This document shows, one piece after another, positions 1 through 8,983 of a stretch of 64,000 bases of DNA (positions within the stretch are counted from its first letter, which is position 1; every line of letters starts with the position of its first letter). The notes under the pieces were generated by a model. It searched no databases. It was given only the letters and a program-made list of their open reading frames with translations, and was not told the DNA's origin. The DNA is taken from contig NZ_JAIWKS010000001.1 in NCBI RefSeq assembly GCF_021271205.1, positions 372,001-436,000 of the forward strand, written 5' to 3'. This DNA is from Pseudomonas uvaldensis (GTDB lineage: Bacteria > Pseudomonadota > Gammaproteobacteria > Pseudomonadales > Pseudomonadaceae). The position numbers and the translations under genes were made by a program.

Positions 1-1095
1 AGCAATGCCCTCAAGTTCACGGAACAGGGCTGGGTACGGATTCACGCCCGGTGGTCCCGAACCGACCGGGACGACGTACTGCAGCTGCAACTGGACATCA
101 GCGACAGCGGCATCGGCATCAGTCCGACCGACCTGCAACGCCTGTTCGAGCCTTTTGCCCAGGCCGACAATACCGGCCGGATGGCCCGCAAGGGCGCCGG
201 GCTGGGCCTGGTGATCAGCCGTAACCTGTGCCGGATGATGGGAGGTAACCTGCACATGAACAGCCAACCGGGAGCCGGCACGCAAGTCCGGATTTGCCTG
301 CAATTGAGCGTGCTGCCAACGATTGACACCTGCACACCTCCCCCGCCCGTGATCGAAACGGCATCGGTCGCCCTGAACGTGCTGGTGGTGGATGATCATC
401 CGGCCAATCGTTTATTGATGTCACAGCAACTGGAGTACCTTGGCCATCACTACCAGGTCGCCGACGACGGCGAACAAGGGCTTGCGGCCTGGCAGGACGG
501 GAGTTTCGATCTGGTCATCGTCGACTGCAACATGCCCGTCATGAGCGGCTACGAGCTGGCCCGGTCGATCCGCCGGCACGAGTCCGAGCGGCATCTTCCG
601 CCCTGCACGCTCCTGGGGTTCACCGCCAATGCTCAACCCGAAGAAAAACAACGCTGCCTGGACGCGGGGATGGACGACTGTCTGTTCAAGCCGATCAGCC
701 TGACTGTCCTGAGCCAATGGATGAACACGGTCAGCCCCGCCAGCCAGCCACGAGCCTTCAATGTTCACAATCTGCGAGCGCTCACGGGCGGTGATCCTTC
801 GTCCACCCGGCGGTTGTTGGCAGAGCTGCTGAACAGTAACCGCTCCGATCGCCAGGAACTGCTCGATATCGCCCGGGGAGGGAACCGGCAGGCGCTGACC
901 GAAACGGCACACAAGATAAAGGGCGTTGCCCGTATCGTGCAGGCCACCGATCTGATCCAGCGATGCGAAGCATTGGAGCATGCCTGTCTTCAAGACCGGG
1001 CACCCGAACGAATCCAGGCGTGCGCCCAAGCCCTCGAACGCGCCATGACGGAGCTGGAGCGAGTGCTGGAAAACGAGGTCGCCAAGGCAAAATAG
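1..1095 (+). CDS. Hybrid sensor histidine kinase, C-terminal part (HATPase-REC-Hpt), truncated by window edge
   Basis: The reading frame is open from the first base, so the N-terminal sensor and dimerisation domains lie outside the window. Visible residues begin in the ATP-binding domain: N-box SNALKFT (1-7), G1 box DSGIGI, F-box FEPFAQAD and G2 box GAGLGL. A receiver domain follows (about 124-240), with acidic pocket VVDDH and phospho-acceptor Asp175 in VDCNMPVM. A C-terminal Hpt domain carries HKIKG, with His304 of the visible part as the likely phosphotransfer histidine. This is the BvgS-like His-Asp-His order, so the signal should pass to a separate response regulator not seen here. The next gene starts about 60 bases on and encodes an HD-GYP protein, so the two may be co-transcribed. 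The input signal cannot be inferred. Confidence 0.93.
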   Translation, partial: SNALKFTEQGWVRIHARWSRTDRDDVLQLQLDISDSGIGISPTDLQRLFEPFAQADNTGRMARKGAGLGLVISRNLCRMMGGNLHMNSQPGAGTQVRICLQLSVLPTIDTCTPPPPVIETASVALNVLVVDDHPANRLLMSQQLEYLGHHYQVADDGEQGLAAWQDGSFDLVIVDCNMPVMSGYELARSIRRHESERHLPPCTLLGFTANAQPEEKQRCLDAGMDDCLFKPISLTVLSQWMNTVSPASQPRAFNVHNLRALTGGDPSSTRRLLAELLNSNRSDRQELLDIARGGNRQALTETAHKIKGVARIVQATDLIQRCEALEHACLQDRAPERIQACAQALERAMTELERVLENEVAKAK

Positions 1096-1153
1096 CCCGG
1101 TATTTACTATGCTGGCCGATCAGCAGTGCGTACCCACACTTGGAGTGACTGCA

Positions 1154-4105
1154 ATGCCCAGCGCACCGCGTCCGGAACAACGCCGATTCCCCCTGCACGT
1201 GCACATCAGCGTGATGTTCACCCTGCTTCTGCTGCTGACCGGCGTGGCACTGGGCCTCTTCAATTACCGGCAGACCACGCAGGTCATCCTGTCGAGCAGC
1301 GAACAACTGTTCAACCGCATTGAGCGGGACGTGCGTCTGGACCTGTACGACACCTACGAACCGATCCGTCATGTGTTGAGCCTGCTGGCCGATTATCCGG
1401 CGACGCGGGCGCCCGGAATGGAGCAACGCCTGGCGCTGCTCACCCCGTTCAGTCAGGCACTGCGGGACAACCCGAACCTGGCCTCGTTGTACCTGGGCGA
1501 TCGCCATGGCAATTTCCTGATGGTCCGGCCGCTGCGCACCCAGGCGCTGAAGACCGCGCTGAACGCGCCAGTCGACGCAGTCTACCAAGTCTGGACGATA
1601 GACCGGACGAGCCTGCCGGGCCAGGTGCGCTCCCAATCGCTGTTCTACGATCAGACACTGGCTTTCATCAGTGCCCAGGACAATGCCGATGGCACTTTCG
1701 ATCCACGCACACGTGACTGGTTTCGCAGTGCTTTGGACACTGCCGGGCAGATCACGACCGAGCCCTACGTTTTCTTTTCCACCCGCAACATCGGCACGAC
1801 CCTTGCCCGCCGAAGCGGCGAAGACGCGGTCATCGGTGCCGACCTCACCCTCGCAGCCTTGTCCCAGACGCTCGCCAAGCACAAGGTGACCCTCGGCACC
1901 GAGATCGTGCTGATCGATCCCCAAGGCAACGCCGTGGGTTATCCCGACAGTGATCGGTTGCTCGCTGACACGGCATCGGCCCGACTGATCCAAGCCCGCG
2001 AGCTCAACCCAGCCATCGCCGCCGCGCTCGACGTCAACAGTGACGCGACGCACCTGGAGGCAGCCGGCCGTCAATGGATCGTGGCCCGCAGTCATATGCA
2101 GGAAGGCGGCCCACAGGGCCTGGAGCTGGCGTTGCTGGTGCCCGAAGATGAATTGCTGGCCGATGCCTATCGCATGCGCTGGCAGGGCGCCCTGATTACC
2201 CTGGCCACCCTGCTGCTGTGTCTGCCCTTGGGCTGGCTGACTTCCAGGCTGCTGGTCAAGCCGCTGAGCGCATTGGTGCAGGAAGCGGATGCCATTCGCA
2301 GTTTCGACTTCACTCATCCGGTGTCGCGCCATACCTTGGTGCTGGAGATCGATCAGTTGAGCCTCTCGATGGCCCGAATGAAAGAGACACTGGCAAGCTT
2401 CTTCGAAATCACCGCCAGTCTGCGCGCCGAAACCCGCTTCGCCCCACTGCTCGAACGGGTGCTGTTCGAGACTGTGAAAATCGGCCAGGCCCAGGCTGGC
2501 CTGATCTATCTACGCGAGAACGATAGCGACCAGATCAAGCCGTACGGACTGGTCATCGATGGGGCCGTACAGTCGCTGGCGGCCTTTGAACTGCAAAGCC
2601 ATGCGCTGGCCGGCGATACCAGCCCACCCTGGCTCCGGCAACTGGCCCTCACGGACAACCTCGTCACCTCCCTGGGCTTCGAGCAGACCGGTGATCTGCA
2701 GCGTATCCTGCAGATACTCGAATCTCCCCGGGTCCATCTGATTGGCATCCACCTGCGCAACCGCCACCAGGACACCATCGGCGTGCTGGTGCTGCTGATC
2801 TGCGATACGGGCACCGAAGCCGACCTGGAGAAACTGCAACCAGACCGCATCGCCTTCCTGCAGGCGGTATCCGGCGCCGCCGCCGTGAGCATCGAAAGCC
2901 AGCGCCTGCAAACCCGCCAGAAACAGTTGCTGGATTCGTTCATCCAGTTGCTGGCCGGTGCGATCGATGCCAAAAGTCCCTATACCGGAGGTCATTGCCA
3001 GCGGGTGCCAGCCCTGACACTGCTACTCGCCCAGGCCGCCGCCGCGAGCACCGCTCCGGCGTTCGAAGGCTACCAACCCACCGAAGATGAATGGGAAGCG
3101 CTGCACATCGCCGCCTGGCTGCACGATTGCGGCAAGGTCACCACCCCCGAGTACGTGGTGGATAAAGCCACCAAGCTGGAAACCCTGAACGACCGGATCC
3201 ACGAAATCCGCACCCGCTTCGAGGTGCTCAAGCGCGACGCCTGGATCGACTACTGGAAAGCCCTGGCAACGGGAGGCGAACCTTCCTTGCTGGCGCACAA
3301 ACGCGATGAAACGCTGGCCGGCCTCGATGACGACTTCGCGTTCGTCGCGCGTTGCAACCTGGGTACCGAAGCCATGGCCGACACCGACCTGCAACGTTTG
3401 CAGAAGATTGCCCAGCGCCCCTGGGTCCGGACACTGGACGATCGCCTGGGCGTGTCCTGGGAAGAGAGCCGGCGCCAGGCACGCACGCCCGAGCCAACGC
3501 TCCCGGTCGTCGAAAGCCTATTGTCCGACAAACCCGAACACCTGGTGGCGCGACACGAGGCCGAACTGATCCCGGCAGACAACCCATGGGGCTTCCAACT
3601 GGATGTGCCGGCCTGGAAATACAACCGTGGCGAACTTTACAACCTCAGCATCCCGCGGGGCACGCTGACCCGCGAGGAACGCTACGTCATCAATCACCAC
3701 ATGGTGCAGACGATCCTGATGCTCAGCCAGTTGCCCTTCCCCAATCACTTGGAGCACGTTGCGGAAATCGCTGGTGGTCATCACGAAAAAATGGATGGCA
3801 CCGGATACCCCAAGCGACTCAAGCGCGAGGAAATGAGTCTGCCGGCCCGCATGATGGCCATCGCCGATATTTTCGAAGCACTGACGGCGGCTGACCGCCC
3901 CTACAAGAAAGCCAAGAAACTGAGTGAAGCCCTGGGCATCATGGCCACCATGTGCCATGACGCCCATATCGATCCGGAGCTGTTCAAGCTGTTCATCGAT
4001 GAACGGGTCTACCTGAGCTACGCCGAGCAGTTCCTCGATCCGAGCCAGATCGATGACGTCGACGAGGAACGGCTCCTGGCTCAGGCGGGATTGCTGCCAT
4101 GCTGA
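1154..4105 (+). CDS. Cache-HAMP-GAF-HD-GYP protein, putative cyclic-di-GMP phosphodiesterase
   Basis: A 983-residue membrane protein. A first membrane segment lies at about residues 17-37. A long periplasmic Cache-like region follows (about 38-335) with an FDPRTRDWFRSA motif typical of dCache sensors. A second membrane segment and a HAMP-like linker come next, then a GAF-like region (about 420-590) and a C-terminal HD-GYP domain. The HD dyad is in HDCGK (about 657) and the GYP signature in HHEKMDGTGYP (about 876), so the metal-binding residues look intact. The family hydrolyses cyclic di-GMP. The spacing between HD and GYP motifs is about 219 residues, far longer than usual. The start at 1154 is preceded by GGAG at 8 bases; an in-frame ATG at 1109 lacks this. 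The ligand is unknown. Confidence 0.9.
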   Translation: MPSAPRPEQRRFPLHVHISVMFTLLLLLTGVALGLFNYRQTTQVILSSSEQLFNRIERDVRLDLYDTYEPIRHVLSLLADYPATRAPGMEQRLALLTPFSQALRDNPNLASLYLGDRHGNFLMVRPLRTQALKTALNAPVDAVYQVWTIDRTSLPGQVRSQSLFYDQTLAFISAQDNADGTFDPRTRDWFRSALDTAGQITTEPYVFFSTRNIGTTLARRSGEDAVIGADLTLAALSQTLAKHKVTLGTEIVLIDPQGNAVGYPDSDRLLADTASARLIQARELNPAIAAALDVNSDATHLEAAGRQWIVARSHMQEGGPQGLELALLVPEDELLADAYRMRWQGALITLATLLLCLPLGWLTSRLLVKPLSALVQEADAIRSFDFTHPVSRHTLVLEIDQLSLSMARMKETLASFFEITASLRAETRFAPLLERVLFETVKIGQAQAGLIYLRENDSDQIKPYGLVIDGAVQSLAAFELQSHALAGDTSPPWLRQLALTDNLVTSLGFEQTGDLQRILQILESPRVHLIGIHLRNRHQDTIGVLVLLICDTGTEADLEKLQPDRIAFLQAVSGAAAVSIESQRLQTRQKQLLDSFIQLLAGAIDAKSPYTGGHCQRVPALTLLLAQAAAASTAPAFEGYQPTEDEWEALHIAAWLHDCGKVTTPEYVVDKATKLETLNDRIHEIRTRFEVLKRDAWIDYWKALATGGEPSLLAHKRDETLAGLDDDFAFVARCNLGTEAMADTDLQRLQKIAQRPWVRTLDDRLGVSWEESRRQARTPEPTLPVVESLLSDKPEHLVARHEAELIPADNPWGFQLDVPAWKYNRGELYNLSIPRGTLTREERYVINHHMVQTILMLSQLPFPNHLEHVAEIAGGHHEKMDGTGYPKRLKREEMSLPARMMAIADIFEALTAADRPYKKAKKLSEALGIMATMCHDAHIDPELFKLFIDERVYLSYAEQFLDPSQIDDVDEERLLAQAGLLPC

Positions 4106-4140
4106 TCGCAATCGCCCCCGTTCGAGCCGAGCCTGCTCGT

Positions 4141-4623
4141 TCAGCAGTCGGTCAGACGCAGGAAAATCTGCGCCAACTGCTCGATGCCGGCCTGGTCATG
4201 CTCGCTGAAGCGCGCCAGCTTCGGGCTGTCCAGGTCAAGCACGCCAATCAGGCGTCCATCCTTGAACAGCGGCACCACCAGTTCACTGTTCGACGCACTG
4301 TCACAGGCGATGTGACCCGCGAAGGCATGCACGTCCTCGACGCGCTGGGTCTGGCCGGTTGCCGCCGCCGTGCCGCAAACACCCCGGCCGAAGGGGATCC
4401 GCACGCAGGCGATCTGGCCCTGGAACGGGCCCAGCACCAGCTCTTCGTTGCGATTGAGGTAAAAGCCGGCCCAGTTCAAGTCATCCAGCTGACTGAACAG
4501 AAAGGCCGAAAACTGCGCGGCATTGGCAATGAAATCACGTTCATCGGCCAACAGGGATTGCAGCTGTGCCGATAACAGCTCGTAGCCATCGAGGCCCTGG
4601 CCGGTGCTCTTCAGATCGATCAT
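4141..4623 (-). CDS. msrC: Free methionine-(R)-sulfoxide reductase (GAF-domain fRMsr)
   Basis: A 160-residue single GAF-domain protein. It should reduce free L-methionine-(R)-sulfoxide in the cytoplasm using thioredoxin, unlike MsrB, which acts on protein-bound residues. Cys73, Cys83 and Cys107 have exactly the 10- and 24-residue spacing of the three cysteines of E. coli fRMsr (84, 94, 118). The context motifs IPFGRGVCG and SELVVPL also fit. Its ATG overlaps the stop codon of the upstream AAA ATPase gene by four bases (ATGA), so the two are translationally coupled. It converges on the HD-GYP gene with 35 bases between the stops. Two more sulfoxide or peroxide repair genes, GPx and msrB, lie within 5 kb. 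Confidence 0.92.
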   Translation of the reverse strand: MIDLKSTGQGLDGYELLSAQLQSLLADERDFIANAAQFSAFLFSQLDDLNWAGFYLNRNEELVLGPFQGQIACVRIPFGRGVCGTAAATGQTQRVEDVHAFAGHIACDSASNSELVVPLFKDGRLIGVLDLDSPKLARFSEHDQAGIEQLAQIFLRLTDC

Positions 4624-5510
4624 GCCTTATGCTCCAGAAGTTTGAGGCCTACCCAATAACGGGCAAATTGATAAGCGCAACGTCCGTTGCGGTTGCCCCG
4701 CCCGGTGGCCCACCGGACTGCTTGTATATCGAGTGCTTCATCACGCTGCCAGGCCAGCCCGGCCTTGGCCGCCAGTTCGCCGATCCAGTGCTCGACCACG
4801 TTGAGAAAATGTTCTTGGGTAAAGGGATAGAACGACAACCACAGCCCGAAACGGTCGGACAATGCGATCTTGTCCTCAACGGCTTCGCTGGGGTGCAGCT
4901 CGCCATCGACCCGCTTCCAGTTCTCGTTGTCGCTTTCCTTTTCCGGCACCAGATGGCGGCGGTTGGAGGTCGCATACAACAACACGTTGTCCGGAGCCTG
5001 TTCGAGAGAGCCATCCAGCACGCTCTTGAGCACCCGGTAATCACCTTCGCCGGATTCGAACGACAGGTCATCGCAGAACAACACGAAGCGCTGGGGCAGC
5101 TTGGCAACCTGCTCGACCACCCGAGGCAGATCCGCCAGGTGATCGCGCTCGATCTCGATCAATCGCAAGCCCTGCTGGGCATGTTCGGCCAGCAAGGCGC
5201 GCACCAGGGACGACTTTCCCGTACCCCGCGAGCCCCAGAGCAACGCGTGGTTGGCCGGCATCCCCTGAATGAACTGGTGCGTGTTGCGTCCCAGTTGTTC
5301 GACCTGGCGCTCGACGCCGATCAGGTCCGACAGGCGCATGTCGAGGCTGACCTGCAGCGGCAGCAGATACCCGCTGCGGCCGTCGCGCTGCCAGCGGGCA
5401 GCCAGGGTTGCGGTCCAGTCAATGGCAGGCCGGGGCGCGGGCAGCAAAGGTTCGATACGGGCCAGCACCGCATCGGCGCGCTCAAGAAAAGCATTCAATC
5501 GCGAGTCCAC
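4620..5510 (-). CDS. DUF815-family AAA ATPase
   Basis: A 296-residue soluble ATPase of the DUF815 family. Walker A is WGSRGTGKSS at about 92-101 and Walker B is VLFCDDLSFE at about 143-152, followed by sensor-like ATSNRRHLVPE. The cellular role of the family is not established. I chose a GTG start at 5510 because AGGAAAA stands 3 bases upstream and the protein then begins at the family-like VDSRLNAFLERAD. An upstream in-frame ATG at 5591 would add 27 residues of poor coding quality. Its last codon overlaps the start of the free-methionine-sulfoxide reductase gene, implying one operon transcribed leftward. It is divergent from the hybrid kinase gene at 5659. Confidence 0.85.
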   Translation of the reverse strand: MDSRLNAFLERADAVLARIEPLLPAPRPAIDWTATLAARWQRDGRSGYLLPLQVSLDMRLSDLIGVERQVEQLGRNTHQFIQGMPANHALLWGSRGTGKSSLVRALLAEHAQQGLRLIEIERDHLADLPRVVEQVAKLPQRFVLFCDDLSFESGEGDYRVLKSVLDGSLEQAPDNVLLYATSNRRHLVPEKESDNENWKRVDGELHPSEAVEDKIALSDRFGLWLSFYPFTQEHFLNVVEHWIGELAAKAGLAWQRDEALDIQAVRWATGRGNRNGRCAYQFARYWVGLKLLEHKA

Positions 5511-5658
5511 GTCTTTTCCTCGGGCAAGTTCACAGTAATGATGGTGCCACGGCGACGAAACACCGTATTCATTGGCGGGTCTATCCCACACAACATAAAC
5601 CGGCCGGGCCGGTATTCAGAGATGATCAGCTATGCTTGAGCGGCGAAGGGAAACGTAA

Positions 5659-7995
5659 GTGGTTCACCATTCCATGGACATCAGGTTCACCCAACGGCTG
5701 TCATACAAGCAGGCTCGACTGACCGTCCTGGTGGGTTTCGTACTGGGCACTTTGCTCAGCCTGGTGCAGATAGGCATCGATTATGCCAGCGAAGACGCGT
5801 CGATCAACCGCGAGATCCTGTCGCTGATGGAAATCAGCCACAACCCCGCCTCGCGCATCGCCTACAACATCGACGCCGAACTGGCTCAGGAACTGTCCCT
5901 GGGGCTGCTGCGTTCACCGGCGATCATCGGCGCCGAACTGGTCGACAACAACAATACCGTACTGGCCAGCGTCAAACGACCCGAACTCCAGAGCAGTTAC
6001 CGATTCATCAGCGACTTTCTGTTCGGTGCACAGCGTCAATTCGAAGACCGGCTCTACCTGGACCATCTGCCCGGCGAATCCCTGGGCGTGCTGCGCCTGG
6101 ACGTCGACACCTATACATTCGGCAGTCGTTTCCTGCGCCGGGCCGAGGTTACGTTGCTCAACGGCTTTGCCCGCAGCCTGATCCTGACCGGGCTGTTACT
6201 GGCGTTGTTCTACGTGATGCTGACCAAACCCCTGGTGCGGGTGATCCGTGAGTTGAGCAGTCGAGACCCGGCCAGCAGCGAACAGAGCCGGCTGGACTGC
6301 CCTTCCGGCCACCAATACGACGAGATCGGCGTACTGGTCTCGGTCGCCAACCAGCAGTTCGAGAATATCTCCACCGAAATCCAGCAGCGGCGTACCGCCG
6401 AAAATCGCCTCACCGAATACCTGGCGCAACTGGAAAACATCGTCTCGGCGCGCACCGCCGAACTCAAGGCCATCAATGATCGCCTCAGCCAATCCAACGA
6501 AGAACTGGAAGTGGCCAGGCGTACCGCCCTGGACATGGCCGAAGCCCGTTCCGCCTTCCTGGCCAGCATGAGTCATGAGATCCGCACGCCGCTCAACGGC
6601 CTGCTGGGGATGATTGCCTTGTCCCTGGATGGGCCCCTGACCGCTGAACAACAACAGCAGCTCTCGATTGCCCATGACTCGGGCAAGGTATTGGTGGAAC
6701 TGCTCAATGACATTCTCGATCTGTCGAAATTCGATGCCGGCCAACTGGAACTCGAACGCATCCCGTTCGATCTGGCCTCTCTGATCGAGGACACTGCCAA
6801 CCTGCTTTCCCAGAACGCCGCTCCCAGTGTCGAGCTGGCCTGCCTGATCGATCCACGATTCCCGGCGCAGGTGCTTGGCGACCCGACCCGGGTGCGTCAG
6901 ATTGTCAGCAACCTGTTGTCCAACGCACTCAAATTCACCCGCTTCGGCCGGGTCGATGTACGACTGACTGCCTACGACGGCGGGGTACGCATCGAGGTCT
7001 GCGACACCGGCATCGGCATCCCCCAGGAGGCCCAGGCGAGGATCTTCCAGCCCTTCACCCAGGCCGGTGCCGGCATTACCCGTCAATTTGGTGGAACCGG
7101 CCTGGGCCTGGCGCTGACCAACAACCTCTGCGAAGCCATGCAGGGCCGGTTGACGATCAGCTCCGAAGCCGGCTTCGGCAGCCAGTTCTGCGCTGACCTG
7201 CCCCTGCCTTGCCATACCCCGGCGATGCCCGCCGAACCGTTGCACGGCAATATCGTCGCCATCACCGCCGGCAGCAGCGGGTTGGCCGAGTTGCTGGACA
7301 TGCTGCTGCCCACCTGGGGGCTGGACTACCAGCGACGCTCCGTGGATGACTCGCTGCTGGGCCTCAAGCCCGATGTGCTGATCACCGACTGCCCTGAATG
7401 CCTGTTCAACTTGAGACCGACCTTCAGCGCCCCCATCCTGCTGGTCACCGCCTACGGCAGTTTCATGCCCAGCCAGGAAGCCGCAGCCCTTGCCCCTCTG
7501 TTGCAACAGGCCCGCCCGCTGGCACGCCATGCCCTGTATCAGATCCTGCGTCGCGCCCTGCAAAGCGAAGCGACCACCATCAACGAAACGCAGGTCGAGA
7601 CGCCGCCACTGTCCAGGCGCGCCCAGGTCTTGCTGGTCGAGGACAATCCGGTCAATCAATTGGTCGCCAAGGGCATGTTGGTGAAGCTGGGCTGCGAAGT
7701 CACCGTCGCAGCCCACGGCGCGGAAGCATTGAATCAGCTCGAACAGCGGGATTTCGACCTGGTGCTGATGGATTGCAACATGCCGGTGATGGACGGCTAC
7801 GAAGCCAGTCGGCAAATACGCCGAAGCGGGCGCTGGCCGGACCTGCCGATTGTCGCACTGACAGCCAATGCCATGCCCGAGGAGCGGGAACGCTGCCGGA
7901 CCGCCGGCATGAGCGACTACTTGTCCAAACCGTTCCGCCGCGAGGAACTGGCAGCGGTACTGGATCAGTGGGTACCGACTAAGTCAGCGCCTTGA
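5659..7995 (+). CDS. Hybrid sensor histidine kinase/response regulator
   Basis: A 778-residue membrane kinase. A membrane segment at about 18-38, a periplasmic region of about 130 residues and a second membrane segment at about 172-195 are followed by a HAMP-like region and coiled coil. The HisKA domain carries SMSHEIRTPLNG (about 308) and the HATPase domain carries NALKFT, DTGIGIP and GTGLGL. A region at about 525-640 looks like a degenerate receiver fold. A genuine receiver follows (about 655-770), with VEDN and phospho-acceptor LMDCNMPVMDGY. No Hpt domain is present, unlike the kinase at the left edge. The GTG start at 5659 has GAAGGG 8 bases upstream; ATG at 5674 is an alternative. The 3' end overlaps the convergent MarR gene by 17 bases. 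Confidence 0.92.
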   Translation: MVHHSMDIRFTQRLSYKQARLTVLVGFVLGTLLSLVQIGIDYASEDASINREILSLMEISHNPASRIAYNIDAELAQELSLGLLRSPAIIGAELVDNNNTVLASVKRPELQSSYRFISDFLFGAQRQFEDRLYLDHLPGESLGVLRLDVDTYTFGSRFLRRAEVTLLNGFARSLILTGLLLALFYVMLTKPLVRVIRELSSRDPASSEQSRLDCPSGHQYDEIGVLVSVANQQFENISTEIQQRRTAENRLTEYLAQLENIVSARTAELKAINDRLSQSNEELEVARRTALDMAEARSAFLASMSHEIRTPLNGLLGMIALSLDGPLTAEQQQQLSIAHDSGKVLVELLNDILDLSKFDAGQLELERIPFDLASLIEDTANLLSQNAAPSVELACLIDPRFPAQVLGDPTRVRQIVSNLLSNALKFTRFGRVDVRLTAYDGGVRIEVCDTGIGIPQEAQARIFQPFTQAGAGITRQFGGTGLGLALTNNLCEAMQGRLTISSEAGFGSQFCADLPLPCHTPAMPAEPLHGNIVAITAGSSGLAELLDMLLPTWGLDYQRRSVDDSLLGLKPDVLITDCPECLFNLRPTFSAPILLVTAYGSFMPSQEAAALAPLLQQARPLARHALYQILRRALQSEATTINETQVETPPLSRRAQVLLVEDNPVNQLVAKGMLVKLGCEVTVAAHGAEALNQLEQRDFDLVLMDCNMPVMDGYEASRQIRRSGRWPDLPIVALTANAMPEERERCRTAGMSDYLSKPFRREELAAVLDQWVPTKSAP

Positions 7996-8440
7996 TTTGT
8001 GCCAGCAGGTGATCGAGATCCTCGCGCAACGTCCCCAGGCCGTCCAGGTCGATCCCGCTGTCGCATAACAGGCGGGCCTTCAGCGGGCCGACCTGGTCAC
8101 GCAGGGCCCGTCCTGTATCCGTCAGGCTCAAGTGCACTTCGCGCTCGTCCCGGGCCGAACGCTGGCGCTGCACCAGCGCCAGCTGTTCCAGACGCTTGAG
8201 CAGCGGCGTCAGCGTCCCGGAATCCAGCAGCAACCGTTCCCCCAGAGCCTTGACCGTGGGTTGCTCCGGCGCGGTGTCCTGCCATTCCCACAGCACCAGC
8301 ATCGCCAGGTATTGCGGGTAGGTCAGGCCGAGCTGGTCGAGCATCGGCTTATAGCCGCGTATCACCGCCCGCGACGCGGCGTACAGCTTGAAGCACAACT
8401 GGCTGTCGAGCCTCAATGCATCGATCGACAGGTCATTCAT
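7979..8440 (-). CDS. OhrR-like MarR-family peroxide-sensing repressor (GPx-linked paralogue)
   Basis: A 153-residue winged-helix regulator of the MarR/OhrR branch. The reactive cysteine is Cys16 in LDSQLCFKLY, the conserved OhrR position, and a second cysteine at 126 fits the two-cysteine OhrR type. The DNA-binding part TVKALGERLLLDSGTLTPLL and the wing RSARDEREVHL are intact. OhrR proteins release DNA when organic hydroperoxides oxidise the N-terminal cysteine. Its ATG overlaps the GPx stop by four bases, so repressor and peroxidase are made from one message. The promoter upstream of GPx carries an OhrR-type operator (8965-8992), so autoregulation is likely. It is a paralogue of the ohrR gene at 21546. 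An in-frame extension to 8548 overlaps GPx and was rejected. Confidence 0.9.
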   Translation of the reverse strand: MNDLSIDALRLDSQLCFKLYAASRAVIRGYKPMLDQLGLTYPQYLAMLVLWEWQDTAPEQPTVKALGERLLLDSGTLTPLLKRLEQLALVQRQRSARDEREVHLSLTDTGRALRDQVGPLKARLLCDSGIDLDGLGTLREDLDHLLAQIKALT

Positions 8441-8922
8441 TTGAGCAGGGCTTCGATCTCTGAAGTGAGGTCCTGGGGCTTGGTGGTCGGGGCAAAACGC
8501 TTGACCACTTGGCCATCCTTGCCGATCAGGAACTTGGTGAAGTTCCACTTGATGCCCTTGGACCCCAGCACGCCAGGGGCACGCTGCTTGAGCTGGACGA
8601 ACAGTGGATGAGCATTGGCGCCATTGACTTCGATTTTCTTGAACAGCGGGAAGCTCACGCCGAAATTCAGCTCGCAGAACTCGGAAATCGCGCCCTCGTC
8701 ACCCGGCTCCTGCTTGCCGAACTGATTGCAGGGAAAGCCCAGCACCACCAGGCCTCGGTCCTTGTAGGTCTGCCACAGCGATTCGAGGCCTTTGTATTGC
8801 GGCGTGAAACCGCACTGGCTGGCGGTGTTGACCACCAGCACGGCCTTGCCGGCGAAATCGGCGAGAGTCTTTTGCTCGCCCTTGATGGTGGTGCAGGGGA
8901 TGCTCAGCAAGTTGTCGCTCAT
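8437..8922 (-). CDS. Glutathione peroxidase family protein (Cys type)
   Basis: A 161-residue cytosolic peroxidase reducing hydrogen or organic hydroperoxides; bacterial members often use thioredoxin rather than glutathione. The active-site cysteine is Cys37 in VNTASQCGFTPQY. The family signature LGFPCNQFGKQEPG and the later KWNFTKFL, which supplies Trp and Asn of the catalytic tetrad, are present. The codon for residue 37 is an ordinary Cys codon, so it is not a selenoprotein. The start at 8922 has GGAG 7-8 bases upstream; a longer in-frame ORF runs to 8973 but covers the promoter. It is first gene of a two-gene operon with an OhrR-like repressor. Confidence 0.93.
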   Translation of the reverse strand: MSDNLLSIPCTTIKGEQKTLADFAGKAVLVVNTASQCGFTPQYKGLESLWQTYKDRGLVVLGFPCNQFGKQEPGDEGAISEFCELNFGVSFPLFKKIEVNGANAHPLFVQLKQRAPGVLGSKGIKWNFTKFLIGKDGQVVKRFAPTTKPQDLTSEIEALLK

Positions 8923-8954
8923 GGCAAGGCTCCGAAGAAATGGGACAGGTGTGC

Positions 8955-8983
8955 AAGATAGCGAGCAATTCAATTGTGTGCAA
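8955..8983 (-). promoter_or_regulatory. Sigma-70 promoter of the GPx/OhrR-like operon
   Basis: On the minus strand, -35 TTGCAC (8983-8978) and -10 TATCTT (8960-8955) are separated by exactly 17 bases. The -35 and spacer lie within the tandem operator at 8965-8992, so a bound repressor would block RNA polymerase. Transcription would begin near 8948, just upstream of the GPx ribosome-binding site. Confidence 0.6.

Noticed and set aside
782..2332. 516-codon leftward open frame opposite the left kinase and HD-GYP genes
   Set aside because: It is the antisense of two genes with clear domains and has low-complexity Gln/Arg/Gly content typical of GC-rich shadow frames.
6196..7815. 539-codon leftward open frame
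   Set aside because: Antisense to the hybrid kinase with intact HisKA, HATPase and receiver motifs; no domain of its own.
8437..8922. Selenocysteine in GPx
   Set aside because: Residue 37 is encoded by an ordinary Cys codon and the gene has no in-frame TGA.
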